The notes under the pieces were generated by a model, which was not told the DNA's origin, did not search any database, and saw nothing but the letters and a program-made list of their open reading frames with translations. Below, piece after piece: positions 51,090-59,565 of a stretch of 64,000 bases of DNA; positions within the stretch are counted from its first letter, which is position 1; the number at the start of each line of letters is the position of its first letter. Source of the stretch: Mycolicibacterium sp. CBMA 226 (GTDB lineage Bacteria > Actinomycetota > Actinomycetes > Mycobacteriales > Mycobacteriaceae); assembly GCF_009729075.1 (NCBI RefSeq), contig NZ_VTGY01000013.1, positions 248,001 to 312,000 on the forward strand, written 5' to 3'. A program made the translations under genes and the position numbers.

Positions 51090-51725
51090 ATGACAACTGA
51101 AATGATCGCGGCGCCGCAAACTGCATTTGACGTAACCGCCCATCTTCCGGTGCTTCTGGTGGGCCTGCGCTGGCTTTTCGACACCGAACAGCCCGAGGGC
51201 GCGGTTCAGTGCCCCGCAGGCGATTGCCTGCCTTCTGTGGGCGGACGGGGTTTCAGGTTCATCCCGTTGGGCCGGGACGGTCACGCGGCTTTGGGTATCG
51301 CGGTGACCACCGGTGTCGCCGGCGACGCGATCAGCGGTCACGAGCTGGCTGCATTCATCGATCTGATCGAGGGGATGGGCGAAGAGGTCCTTGCCATCGA
51401 TGCCGTAGCCGCATCGACGTTTTGCACTCTCACGCTGAACCGAACCGCGCACCCGACGCTGCTGGATGCCGTCGCCCGCTATCGTGCGGGATATCTGGCG
51501 CACGTCAGTGCATCACCATTCGGGCCGGAGCAGCGTCCCGATGTGGCTACACTCAGCGCGGCCGAGCTCCAGCGACAGCTCCACGAGGCACAGACCGACG
51601 AAGCCGACGAGCAGCTGACGGTGGCAGCCGGTGGCGTGCACTGGCTGGACCGCATCGGCCGCGACGCGATGAGCGCGCCGACCGCCGCCCTCTCGCGCGC
51701 GCAGCATCTGGTCTCGCAGTCCTGA
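51090..51725 (+). CDS. Uncharacterised stress-locus protein, 211 residues
   Basis: A soluble protein starting MTTEMIAAPQTAFDV after GAAGGAAGCACAC. The N-terminal half is alpha/beta (HLPVLLVGLRWLFDTEQPEG, RGFRFIPLGRDGHAALGIAV); the C-terminal half is helical and acidic. I recognise no family or catalytic motif. It is driven by a clear SigF-type promoter and lies in the SigF hub, so a role in stress or stationary phase is likely. Confidence 0.75.
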   Translation: MTTEMIAAPQTAFDVTAHLPVLLVGLRWLFDTEQPEGAVQCPAGDCLPSVGGRGFRFIPLGRDGHAALGIAVTTGVAGDAISGHELAAFIDLIEGMGEEVLAIDAVAASTFCTLTLNRTAHPTLLDAVARYRAGYLAHVSASPFGPEQRPDVATLSAAELQRQLHEAQTDEADEQLTVAAGGVHWLDRIGRDAMSAPTAALSRAQHLVSQS

Positions 51726-51818
51726 CCGGCCCGTAGCCGCGGCAGATTCTGCTGCGCCACAAGCCCGCGGAAACGCCTCTACCACAACGCTGTTCAGTCA
51801 GCGCGAATCCAGGGGCTG

Positions 51819-52265
51819 TCAAACCCCCGGTAGCCGGACCACCTGAACGAAGAAATCATCGATCTGGCGCACGGCATGCATGAATTGGTCGAGGTCGACC
51901 GGCTTGGTCACGTAGGCGTTCGCATGCAGCTTGTAGCTGCGCAGGACGTCTTCCTGTGCTGACGACGTGGTGAGCACGACGATCGGGATGTCGCACAGAT
52001 CCGCGTCCGACTTGATCTTCTCGAGCAACTGCCGCCCGTCGTACTTCGGCAGGTTCAGGTCCAACAGGATCAGATCGGGTCGCGGCGCGTCCGCGTAGGC
52101 GCCGCGCCGGTAAAGGAAGTCCAGGCCCTCCTCGCCGTCACGGGCGACGTGCACGACGTTCTTGATCTTGTTTTCCTCGAAGGCTTCACGGGTGATCAGC
52201 TCGTCCCCCGGATCATCTTCGACCAACAAGATGTCGATGGCCCTGTCGTTGCGCGGCGTAGTCAC
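51819..52265 (-). CDS. Stand-alone REC response regulator, copy 2
   Basis: A 148-residue receiver domain almost identical in layout to the REC protein at 45321-45767: same length, same motifs (VDILLVEDDPGDELITREAF, LILLDLNLPKYDGR, KLHANAYVTKPVDLDQF). Unlike copy 1 it has no kinase gene beside it. GTG start follows AAGGGTCAGGTAC. A palindrome typical of TetR operators lies 135 bases upstream. Confidence 0.92.
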   Translation of the reverse strand: MTTPRNDRAIDILLVEDDPGDELITREAFEENKIKNVVHVARDGEEGLDFLYRRGAYADAPRPDLILLDLNLPKYDGRQLLEKIKSDADLCDIPIVVLTTSSAQEDVLRSYKLHANAYVTKPVDLDQFMHAVRQIDDFFVQVVRLPGV

Positions 52266-52399
52266 GTACCTGACCCTTCCCGTACTGCTTCATCGGAGCC
52301 GCGTCGGCAAGCGTCCCTGCCTTAGCGACTTCATCGGTACCCGACTTCACCGGGCCCCGGGATCAGCGACCCGAGCCCGTCGAACCATGACGAGAGTCA

Positions 52400-52414
52400 G
52401 TTTACATTGTAAAC
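52400..52414. promoter_or_regulatory. TetR-type operator palindrome
   Basis: gtttacattgtaaac is a perfect dyad of the tttaca-n-tgtaaa type. It lies downstream of the neighbouring TetR gene and upstream of REC copy 2, so the TetR protein may control the REC gene rather than itself. Confidence 0.65.
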
Positions 52415-52464
52415 ACGCCATCCAGCGCCACCGGCCTTCGCCGGCTCGAGTTCGAAGCACGCGC

Positions 52465-53184
52465 TCAGCTGCGCGACGACATCTCAAGCCGGTCCAGCAG
52501 CGCCTCGAGCGCCTCCTCGAATTCCGCGTCGCTGTGGTCTTCCGACAGCAGGCCTTGTAAGCGCTGCAACTGCGGATAGCCGACCAGCCCCGCCCCGAGG
52601 CGGTGAGTGTCGTCGAGCGTCGCCTCCTCCGGGCTCAGCCGCGCCCCGCGGGCGGACACTTCCAGCAGAAGCTGTCCCAGCAAGAAGGTGGTGTACGCGC
52701 GATACGCCGCCACCGCGGCGGCATCGTCGAAGCCGTACGAGAGCAATGTATCGAGGAAGCTCTCCATCCAGCGCAGACTCCGCAGTGGCGGGCGTACCCA
52801 GGGCGCCTCCGGCGCCTGGGTCGCCACCAGCGGAAACACTTCGGGATGCTGCAGCGCGATCTGGCGCACGCCGTGTCCCAGACGGATCAGATAGTCCTGC
52901 CAGCCGTCCTCTTGCCGACGGGCCGCCAGCTGGTCTGCGTACAACCGGTCGACGACGTGGTCGACCACCCCGGACAGCAAATCGCCACGACTGTGCACGT
53001 ACCGATAGAGCGCCATCGCCTCCACCCCACATGCCGCACCCAGCCGGCGCATCGTCAGCTTCGACAGGCCGTGTTGGTCGATGAACTCGATGGCCGAATC
53101 CAAGATGAATTCGCGGGTCAGCGACGGCGGCTGGCCATGGCGGGACGCCGAGGAGAGCACTCCGGAGTCATCGATTCCCGACAA
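52465..53184 (-). CDS. TetR-family regulator with TetR_C-type domain
   Basis: A 239-residue regulator: helix-turn-helix with LTMRRLGAACGVEAMALYRYVHSRGDLLSGVVDHV, then a helical C-terminal domain of the TetR_C class (LPLVATQAPEAPWVRPPLRS-like region). Located between glgX and REC copy 2, all on the minus strand. Target inferred to be the palindrome 50 bases past its stop. Confidence 0.87.
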   Translation of the reverse strand: MSGIDDSGVLSSASRHGQPPSLTREFILDSAIEFIDQHGLSKLTMRRLGAACGVEAMALYRYVHSRGDLLSGVVDHVVDRLYADQLAARRQEDGWQDYLIRLGHGVRQIALQHPEVFPLVATQAPEAPWVRPPLRSLRWMESFLDTLLSYGFDDAAAVAAYRAYTTFLLGQLLLEVSARGARLSPEEATLDDTHRLGAGLVGYPQLQRLQGLLSEDHSDAEFEEALEALLDRLEMSSRS

Positions 53185-53277
53185 TCGCCCAACCTCCTGC
53201 CCCGTGACGGATCGGCACCAACGCTAGTGGCACAAGCCCAGAAAGTGCGACGCTTCGATGCGGACGGCGCGCCTGCT

Positions 53278-55434
53278 TCAGGAAACCGTGCGCAACACCA
53301 CGAGCGCGCGGCCGTCGACCGTCACCGGGGCTCCCGCCTCCAGTGGCGGAATATCGTCCTCTGCAGCGAACACTTCACTGGCGGTATCGAGCACCGGTTG
53401 CCAGCGCACCCCGAACGGCCTTGGCGGGAGCGTGAATTCGATGGCTTCGTGGTGTGCGTTGAAGCACAGGACAAAGGAGTCGTCGACGACACGCTGCCCG
53501 CGGTCATCCAGGTCGGGGATGCCCTGTCCGTTGAGGTAGACGGCGACGGACTTGCCGAAGGGGGTATTCCAGTCCTGGTCGGTCATCTCCGAGCCGCTCG
53601 GGGTGAAGAACGCGACATCCGGTACGCCCTGTGATCCCCGGGCACGTACGGGTCGACCGCTGAAGAAGCGGCGGCGCCGGAAGACCGGATGCGCCGTGCG
53701 GATCGCGGCCACTGCACCGACGAACGCCGTCAGTGCGGTGTCGGCGGATTCCCAATCGACCCAGGTGATTTCGTTGTCCTGGCAATACCCGTTGTTGTTG
53801 CCCCCTTGGGTGCGGCCCAGTTCGTCGCCGTGGCACATCATGGGGACGCCCTGGCTCAGCAGGGCGGTGGCCAGGAAGTTGCGCTGCTGGCGCCGGCGCA
53901 GCATCTCGATGTCGGGGTCGTCGGTCGGCCCTTCCACATCGCAGTTCCAGGATCTGTTGTTCGATTCGCCGTCGCGGTTGTCGTCACCGTTGGCCTCGTT
54001 GTGTTTCTCGTTGTACGACACCAGGTCACGCAGGGTGAAACCGTCGTGTGCGGTGACGAAGTTGATCGAGGCGACGGGTCGGCGCGAGGTGCGCTCGTAC
54101 AGATCCGCCGATCCGGTGAGCCGCGACGCGAACTCTCCGAGAGTGGACTCCTCACCGCGCCAGAAATCACGAACGGCATCGCGGTACTTGCCGTTCCATT
54201 CGGTCCACTGCGGCGGGAAATTTCCCACCTGGTAGCCACCGGGCCCGACGTCCCACGGCTCGGCGATCAGCTTCACCTGGCTGATGACCGGATCCTGCTG
54301 CACGAGCTCGAAGAACGTCGACAGGCGGTCCACGTCGTAGAACTCTCGTGCCAGCGTCGACGCCAGATCAAAGCGGAATCCGTCGACATGCATCTCGGTC
54401 ACCCAGTACCGCAGCGAGTCCATGATGAGTTGGAGCGCATGCGGGTGACCGGCGTTGAGACTGTTGCCCGTGCCGGTGTAGTCCATGTAGTACTGCTGCT
54501 CACCATCGACCAGCCGGTAGTAGGCGGCATTGTCGATTCCCCGGAACGAGAGCGTCGGCCCCAGATGGTTGCCTTCGGCGGTGTGGTTGTAGACCACATC
54601 GAGGATCACCTCGATGTCCGATTGGTGCAGGGCACGCACCATGGCCTTGAACTCTTGGACTTGTCCGCCGGGGGTCACCCCCGAGGTGTACTTGGGGTCG
54701 GGCGCGAAGAAACCGATCGTGTTGTAGCCCCAGTAATTCGACAATCCTCTGTCGATCAGCGTGGAGTCGTTGGCGAAGTGGTGCACCGGCATCAGCTCGA
54801 TGGCCGTGATGCCCAGCCCCTTCAAATGCTCGATGATGGCGGGGTTGGCGACGCCCGCGTAGGTACCGCGATCACGCTCTGGAATGTCGGGGTGCAGTTG
54901 CGTCAGCCCCTTCACGTGGGCTTCGTAGATCACCGAATCTGCGTACGGGCGCTGCGGGGGCCGGTCCGTCCCCCAGTCGAAGAACGGGTTGACCACCACC
55001 GACTTTGGCATCCGCGCGGCAGAGTCATCGTCGTTCCGGCTGTCTTCGTCACCGAAGCTGTAGCTGAAAAGTGCTTGATCCCACTGAAATTCGCCGTCGA
55101 TCGCCTTCGCATAGGGATCCAGGAGCAGCTTGTTCGGGTTGCAGCGCTGCCCGGCGGCCGGGTCGTACGGTCCATGCACCCGGTAGCCGTAGAGCTGTCC
55201 GGGGACGACGTCGGGCAGGAACCCGTGCCAGATGAATCCATCGACCTCCGGCAGGACGACACGCGTCTCCGTGCCCTCGCCGTCGAACAGGCACAACTCG
55301 ACGCGATCGGCGACCTCGCTGAAGAGTGCGAAATTGGTTCCCACACCGTCATAGGTGGCGCCGAGCGGGTACGCCTTGCCCGGCCACACCTCGGTGCGAA
55401 CCGCGGTGGCCTTCGAACTGACCTGCTCAGTCAT
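53278..55434 (-). CDS. glgX: Glycogen debranching enzyme GlgX
   Basis: A 718-residue GH13 alpha-1,6-glucosidase. An N-terminal CBM48-like domain (GKAYPLGATYDGVGTNFALFSE) precedes the barrel with VILDVVYNHTAEG, nucleophile in VDGFRFDLAS, acid/base in LIAEPWDVG, and FVTAHDGFT. It trims branches from glycogen during breakdown. ATG at 55434 follows AAGGAGAGCAC; the upstream extension is rejected. Its place in the stress hub fits carbon-store use under stress, but no SigF promoter is visible. Confidence 0.93.
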   Translation of the reverse strand: MTEQVSSKATAVRTEVWPGKAYPLGATYDGVGTNFALFSEVADRVELCLFDGEGTETRVVLPEVDGFIWHGFLPDVVPGQLYGYRVHGPYDPAAGQRCNPNKLLLDPYAKAIDGEFQWDQALFSYSFGDEDSRNDDDSAARMPKSVVVNPFFDWGTDRPPQRPYADSVIYEAHVKGLTQLHPDIPERDRGTYAGVANPAIIEHLKGLGITAIELMPVHHFANDSTLIDRGLSNYWGYNTIGFFAPDPKYTSGVTPGGQVQEFKAMVRALHQSDIEVILDVVYNHTAEGNHLGPTLSFRGIDNAAYYRLVDGEQQYYMDYTGTGNSLNAGHPHALQLIMDSLRYWVTEMHVDGFRFDLASTLAREFYDVDRLSTFFELVQQDPVISQVKLIAEPWDVGPGGYQVGNFPPQWTEWNGKYRDAVRDFWRGEESTLGEFASRLTGSADLYERTSRRPVASINFVTAHDGFTLRDLVSYNEKHNEANGDDNRDGESNNRSWNCDVEGPTDDPDIEMLRRRQQRNFLATALLSQGVPMMCHGDELGRTQGGNNNGYCQDNEITWVDWESADTALTAFVGAVAAIRTAHPVFRRRRFFSGRPVRARGSQGVPDVAFFTPSGSEMTDQDWNTPFGKSVAVYLNGQGIPDLDDRGQRVVDDSFVLCFNAHHEAIEFTLPPRPFGVRWQPVLDTASEVFAAEDDIPPLEAGAPVTVDGRALVVLRTVS

Positions 55435-55508
55435 GTGCTCTCCTTGAGACGGATGGATAGCCCGGACTTGAGCCATCCAATCATCGTGACAGTTCGGTTG
55501 CACGCCTG

Positions 55509-55533
55509 GTTTGACCGCCGGCAAACGTGGGTA
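55509..55533 (+). promoter_or_regulatory. SigF-type promoter of membrane peptide B
   Basis: GTTT (55509-55512), 16 bases, GGGTA (55529-55533), 58 bases before the ATG: full match to the SigF pattern. Confidence 0.78.
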
Positions 55534-55591
55534 CCTGTAAGCCGTCGGCTACGACGAACACGTCAATTGCCCTGAACAAGGAGCGCTGTAC

Positions 55592-55747
55592 ATGATCATC
55601 TTGGGCATAATCCTGCTTGTTCTGGGATATTTTCTGGCAGTACCGATTCTGGAGACCGTCGGTGTGATCCTGCTCGTCATCGGGGCGGTCCTCTGGGTCT
55701 TGGGCGCCGTCGGGCGGCCCGTCGCAGGACGCAAGGTGTGGTTCTAG
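55592..55747 (+). CDS. 51-residue membrane peptide, DUF6131-like, paralogue B
   Basis: Starts MIILGIILLVLGYFLAVPIL and ends VGRPVAGRKVWF; two spans. ATG follows AAGGAGCGCTGTAC. Same length and layout as the peptide at 50185-50340, and likewise behind a SigF-type promoter. Function unknown. Confidence 0.82.
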   Translation: MIILGIILLVLGYFLAVPILETVGVILLVIGAVLWVLGAVGRPVAGRKVWF

Positions 55748-55786
55748 CCGCGCCGTAACCATCCCTGTGCCACTGCGGGCACTGCG

Positions 55787-57013
55787 GTGACCACTGCCAG
55801 CCCCGACCGCAGGGGCCAGCCGGCCGGCGAGGCGAAACACGTTGAGACGGCGGATGATGCCGGCCAGATGGCGCACCACGACATGGTGGCCCAGCCGCAC
55901 GGCACGGCCGAGGAACCCATCGCCGCCGCCGAAGCTGTGGCAGCGGAGATGAAAACCGAAGCGAGCCCCCACGGCGAACTGGGCCGACGGTTCGATCGGC
56001 ACTCACCCTTCTTCGTCGGGATGACAGCCGCTGCCGGTGTGGCCGTCACCTACGGCGCCATGCACATGGTGATCGCCGCGCGGTCGGTGCTGGTGCTCAT
56101 CGGGGTGGCGTTCTTCCTGGCGCTGGGCCTGGAACCGGCCGTGTCGTGGCTGGTCAATCACCACCTCCCGCGCTGGCTCGCCACCACAACCGTTTTCCTC
56201 ACCTTTCTGGCGCTGATGGCGGCTTTTGTCGCAGCAGCCATCCCTCCGCTGTCACAGCAAGCCACGCAGCTGATCCACCAGGCGCCGCACTACATCCAAC
56301 AGGCCCAGAGCCACTCGTCCACGATCGGAAAACTCAACGACCGCTTCCATATTCAGCAGCGCATCACCGACACGGTGAACGGATCCGGCGGTTCGATCCT
56401 CAACGAAATCGTGACCGCCAGCTCGGCCGTATTCGCCGCATTGGCCGATGTGCTGATCGTCATCGTGCTCACCGTGTACTTCCTGATCGACTTTCCTCGC
56501 ATCCGCGCGACGCTCTATCGCCTTGTGCCCCAGACCCGTCGGCCGCGGGCGATCCTCATCGGGGACGAGATGTTCGCCAAGGTCGGCGCCTACGTGCTGG
56601 GCAACGTGGCCATATCGGCGATCGCCGCAGTCGCCACCGCCGTGTGGCTGACCGCGTTCGACGTGCCGTATCCACTGCTGCTCGGAATCTTCGTCGGACT
56701 CTTCGATCTGGTGCCGGTCGTCGGATCGACCATCGCCGGTGTGGTGGTGGCGGCAGTGGCCCTGACGGTATCCCTACCCGTATGTATTTCTACCGCAGTA
56801 TTTTTCGTGGTGTTCCGAGCCCTCGAGGACTATCTGCTGGTACCCCGCATCATCGGACACGCGGTCAAGGTGCCCGCCCTGATCACGGTGATGGCGGTTC
56901 TCATCGGCGGCGCGCTACTCGGCATTGTCGGAGCGTTGGTGGCCATCCCTCTTGCCGCCGCAGTGCAGCTGATCGCGCACGAGGTGCTGTTTCCGCGTCT
57001 CGACGACACCTGA
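55787..57013 (+). CDS. AI-2E-family (UPF0118/PerM) permease
   Basis: A 408-residue protein: an ~85-residue hydrophilic, His/Glu-rich N-terminal extension, then about eight spans with family features VLIGVAFFLALGLEPAV, IVLTVYFLIDFPRIR and FVGLFDLVPVVGSTIAGV. Some members move signals or ions; the substrate here is unknown. GTG at 55787 has no good ribosome site, and starts at 55868 or 55883 are possible. It may share the SigF promoter of the 51-residue gene. The 3' end overlaps xdhC by 99 bases. Confidence 0.83.
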   Translation: MTTASPDRRGQPAGEAKHVETADDAGQMAHHDMVAQPHGTAEEPIAAAEAVAAEMKTEASPHGELGRRFDRHSPFFVGMTAAAGVAVTYGAMHMVIAARSVLVLIGVAFFLALGLEPAVSWLVNHHLPRWLATTTVFLTFLALMAAFVAAAIPPLSQQATQLIHQAPHYIQQAQSHSSTIGKLNDRFHIQQRITDTVNGSGGSILNEIVTASSAVFAALADVLIVIVLTVYFLIDFPRIRATLYRLVPQTRRPRAILIGDEMFAKVGAYVLGNVAISAIAAVATAVWLTAFDVPYPLLLGIFVGLFDLVPVVGSTIAGVVVAAVALTVSLPVCISTAVFFVVFRALEDYLLVPRIIGHAVKVPALITVMAVLIGGALLGIVGALVAIPLAAAVQLIAHEVLFPRLDDT

Positions 57014-58075
57014 GGACAGCGCCGTACGCAATACGCGCGACAGCCCTTCGTCACCAACACTGTCCCGCCACGCGTCATCAGATTTCGGTAGGCCGCTTCC
57101 ATTTTCGGACATCGCGACCACTTGGGCGAGGATCGACAACGCAATATGGGCTCCCTCGCGCCCGCCGAGGTCCAGCCCGATCGGCGCCTGCAGGTGCCCC
57201 ACATCATCCGCGGGTAGTCCCCGCTCCAACAGTTCACGTCGCTTGTTCGCGGAGCGCGCCGACGAGCCGAGCGCCCCGACGAACACGGGCTGCGTACCAG
57301 CGGCCCACAGCCGGGAATCAAGGGCCTCCAACAGCAATGGTATCGAGAAGCGATCATCGTGGATGAGATCGACGATCGCCGTCCTCGCGTCGACGCGTCC
57401 GGCTTCCCGTTCATATCGGAGATATCGATCGGGTCGATCAGCGACGAGTTCGATCGCGCCCGAAAAGCGTTCGTGCTGCAGGAAGGCCGACCGCGGATCA
57501 CAAACCACTACGGCATATCCCATTCGAGTGGCCAATGCCGCCAGCTCGACAGTGATGTCACTGATCCCGAAAATCACCATGCGCGGCGATGCGTCGTAAC
57601 GCGTGCAGAACACCGGCGAAGCACCGGAATCGACCAACGCGGTGTAACCGGTTTGCAGGTTCAGGAAGGTGACCGCCGGCCGGCCGGCCCGCAATGTCGA
57701 GATCAGCGTCGGCAGTTCCGGAAAGTGCTGCGGTGTCACGGGATACATGGCCACCCGCACCGTTCCTCCGCAAGGTCCGCGCGGCGCGAAAGGATCGGCG
57801 CTCAACGAGTCTGATTCGTATTCGACCATCCGGCAACCGATCCCGCCCAGGAGACCGGGATGATCTTCGAATACCCGCTGGGCCCGCTCGAACAAGTCGG
57901 CCTCGACACAGCCGGATGACACGCTGCCGGCCATTGCCGATTCGCGGTCGAATGCCATCATCGACCCGATCGGGTATGGAGATCGGTCGTAGGTGTCGGT
58001 GACAGTGACCGCGAGAACCGCCGCACCGCGTTGGTAGCGCCGTGCAATCCATTGCAGTACAGCTCTATTCTTCAT
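56915..58075 (-). CDS. xdhC: XdhC/CoxI-family molybdenum enzyme maturation protein
   Basis: About 386 residues. The N-terminal domain has SVSSGCVEADLFERA with the conserved Cys; the C-terminal Rossmann domain has MVIFGISDITVELAALATRMGYAVVVCDPR. XdhC proteins bind molybdenum cofactor, help its sulfuration and insert it in xanthine/CO dehydrogenase-type enzymes. ATG at 58075 (MKNRAVLQW) overlaps mocA-like by 11 bases. The last ~30 codons run opposite the permease gene. No client enzyme gene is intact in the window. Confidence 0.87.
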   Translation of the reverse strand: MKNRAVLQWIARRYQRGAAVLAVTVTDTYDRSPYPIGSMMAFDRESAMAGSVSSGCVEADLFERAQRVFEDHPGLLGGIGCRMVEYESDSLSADPFAPRGPCGGTVRVAMYPVTPQHFPELPTLISTLRAGRPAVTFLNLQTGYTALVDSGASPVFCTRYDASPRMVIFGISDITVELAALATRMGYAVVVCDPRSAFLQHERFSGAIELVADRPDRYLRYEREAGRVDARTAIVDLIHDDRFSIPLLLEALDSRLWAAGTQPVFVGALGSSARSANKRRELLERGLPADDVGHLQAPIGLDLGGREGAHIALSILAQVVAMSENGSGLPKSDDAWRDSVGDEGLSRVLRTALSSGVVETRKQHLVRDQLHCGGKRDGHQRSDNAE

Positions 58076-58604
58076 CGATGTCCTCCCCGCCTGCCAGATC
58101 GGAGCATTCAACTCGCACCAGATCGGGATGCGACGCCAGGAACGGGCCGGCGCCGGTGTCACCAGAGAGGTTCTGCAACAGTTCATCCCAATATCGGCGC
58201 GCGATCAGCACCGGGTGTCCGGGTCTGCCGTGGTAAACCGCACGCACAAGTCCGCTGCGACCTGTCGTCAGTACTCGCTCGACGACGGCCGCGTCGATGG
58301 TCGGAGTATCGACCGTGTGCAGTACCAGGGTCTCGACGTCGGCATCGGCCTGCGCGGCATGTACGGCGGCGGTCACCGTCGCGGACAGGCCACGTCGCCA
58401 GTCGGTCACAACCAAGGGAGTCGAGGGTGCGGGTACCGGCACCACCGCAGCGCCCAACGCGACCAGGATTTTGGAGATACCGCCGCCGGCGAGGGCGTTC
58501 ACGGCACACTCGAGCCAATAACCATTGGCAGCGGTCACTTTCGGCACTCCGTAGCGCTGTCCGCTGCCTGCGGCCAGAACTATGCCAAGGGTCGTGGTGC
58601 TCAT
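58065..58604 (-). CDS. MocA/MobA-like nucleotidyltransferase
   Basis: A 179-residue NTP transferase with the signature LAAGSGQRYGVPKV and acidic HTVDTPTID. Next to xdhC it is probably the CTP:molybdopterin cytidylyltransferase that makes the cytosine dinucleotide cofactor. The frame overlaps xdhC by 11 bases, so the two are coupled. Confidence 0.82.
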   Translation of the reverse strand: MSTTTLGIVLAAGSGQRYGVPKVTAANGYWLECAVNALAGGGISKILVALGAAVVPVPAPSTPLVVTDWRRGLSATVTAAVHAAQADADVETLVLHTVDTPTIDAAVVERVLTTGRSGLVRAVYHGRPGHPVLIARRYWDELLQNLSGDTGAGPFLASHPDLVRVECSDLAGGEDIDEE

Positions 58605-58622
58605 CGTGGTACTCGATGAGGC

Positions 58623-58781
58623 ATGTTACTCAGGCAATGCCACAGCACGTCCGACTCCACCCGTCGGGATGCGGCCGAACTCGCACTGCGCGACGCTGTC
58701 CCACTGAGCCAGAATGGATTCAAGGTCGAACTCGGCAAGCACAGCGTCCTGCGCGCGCTGCACAAAGCGATTACCCGGTAG
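58623..58781 (+). pseudogene. Possible C-terminal remnant of a molybdenum-hydroxylase FAD subunit
   Basis: A 52-codon frame whose last ~38 residues (RRDAAELALRDAVPLSQN, GFKVELGKHSVLRALHKAI) resemble the C-terminus of xanthine/CO-dehydrogenase medium (FAD) subunits, which commonly end in a PLxxNxFKxxL...RAL pattern. There is no room for the rest of the gene: 18 bases upstream begins mocA on the opposite strand. I infer a 5'-deleted relic of the operon that xdhC and mocA once served. Recognition is by eye from memory of the family. Confidence 0.45.
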
Positions 58782-58793
58782 CGCCGTCCGTCG

Positions 58794-59558
58794 TCACTCG
58801 ACAAGCTTGGTCAAGCAGTACACCCGTTTCGGAGACGTGAAAACCATTGCCTTCGCCGCGGTGGCACAGGCCGATTCATCGACGCTGCCATCGAGGCGCC
58901 GGGCCACCTTGAACACCCCCGTGTGGGAGTTCGCGATTGTCGGCGCCTGCGCGCAATCGATGTTCCGGATGCTCTTGCCGGTGAGGTCCAGCGCGTAGCA
59001 GTCTCCCTCGTGCAGGTTCAGCGCGAAGCACAAGGTCGCTGCCTTGGGGTCATCCTGATTGCTGGTCGCAAAGAAGTACGGGCCATCCGACGGCGCCTTG
59101 CCGTCGGGGCACAGACCCATCGAGGTTTCGCCCGCCAATTCGTAGACAGCATCCGATGATTCGCAGCTGGTCGACGTGAAATGGAACTTCTCGTAGTCGG
59201 CGTTGGTGACGCACTGCCCCGACTTCAGCTGGGTACCGAAGGCGGTGGTGTGCAGTCCTTTGCGGACCACATTCGCGACGCCGCCGATGACGAACAACAC
59301 CACCACCACGACCACGATCCACACCCACGGTTTGAGTCCTGACTTGCGGGGTGGCGGCGGATAACCCGGGAACGGCGTCGGCGGACCGTAGTACGACTGC
59401 TGGCCGGTCCACGGTTGCGGGTTCGGCGCCGGCCAGGCCGGCTGCGGCTGCCACGTCGGCTGACCCGGTGTAGGCGGAATCGGTTGGCCCGGTGGGCCGG
59501 CCGCCGGTTGGTGCCGCGAATCGCCCGGCGGTCCGTGCGGCGGTGGAGGTTGGGTCAC
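58794..59558 (-). CDS. Pro-rich one-span protein with eight-cysteine outer domain
   Basis: A 254-residue protein: a Pro/Gln/Gly-rich cytoplasmic N-terminus of ~75 residues, a membrane span (WVWIVVVVVVLFVIGGVA) and an external domain of ~150 residues with eight cysteines (GQCVTN, SCESS, GLCPD, LCFAL, DCYAL, DCAQA, ACATA, YCLTK), enough for four disulfides. GTG at 59558 is seven bases past the DUF732 gene. Layout resembles mycobacterial envelope proteins of unknown role. Confidence 0.75.
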   Translation of the reverse strand: MTQPPPPHGPPGDSRHQPAAGPPGQPIPPTPGQPTWQPQPAWPAPNPQPWTGQQSYYGPPTPFPGYPPPPRKSGLKPWVWIVVVVVVLFVIGGVANVVRKGLHTTAFGTQLKSGQCVTNADYEKFHFTSTSCESSDAVYELAGETSMGLCPDGKAPSDGPYFFATSNQDDPKAATLCFALNLHEGDCYALDLTGKSIRNIDCAQAPTIANSHTGVFKVARRLDGSVDESACATAAKAMVFTSPKRVYCLTKLVE

Positions 59559-59565
59559 GGGCCGG

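Noticed and set aside
53689..55575. 628-codon plus-strand frame opposite glgX
   Set aside because: High-GC antisense shadow; GlgX motifs are clear on the other strand and this frame has none.
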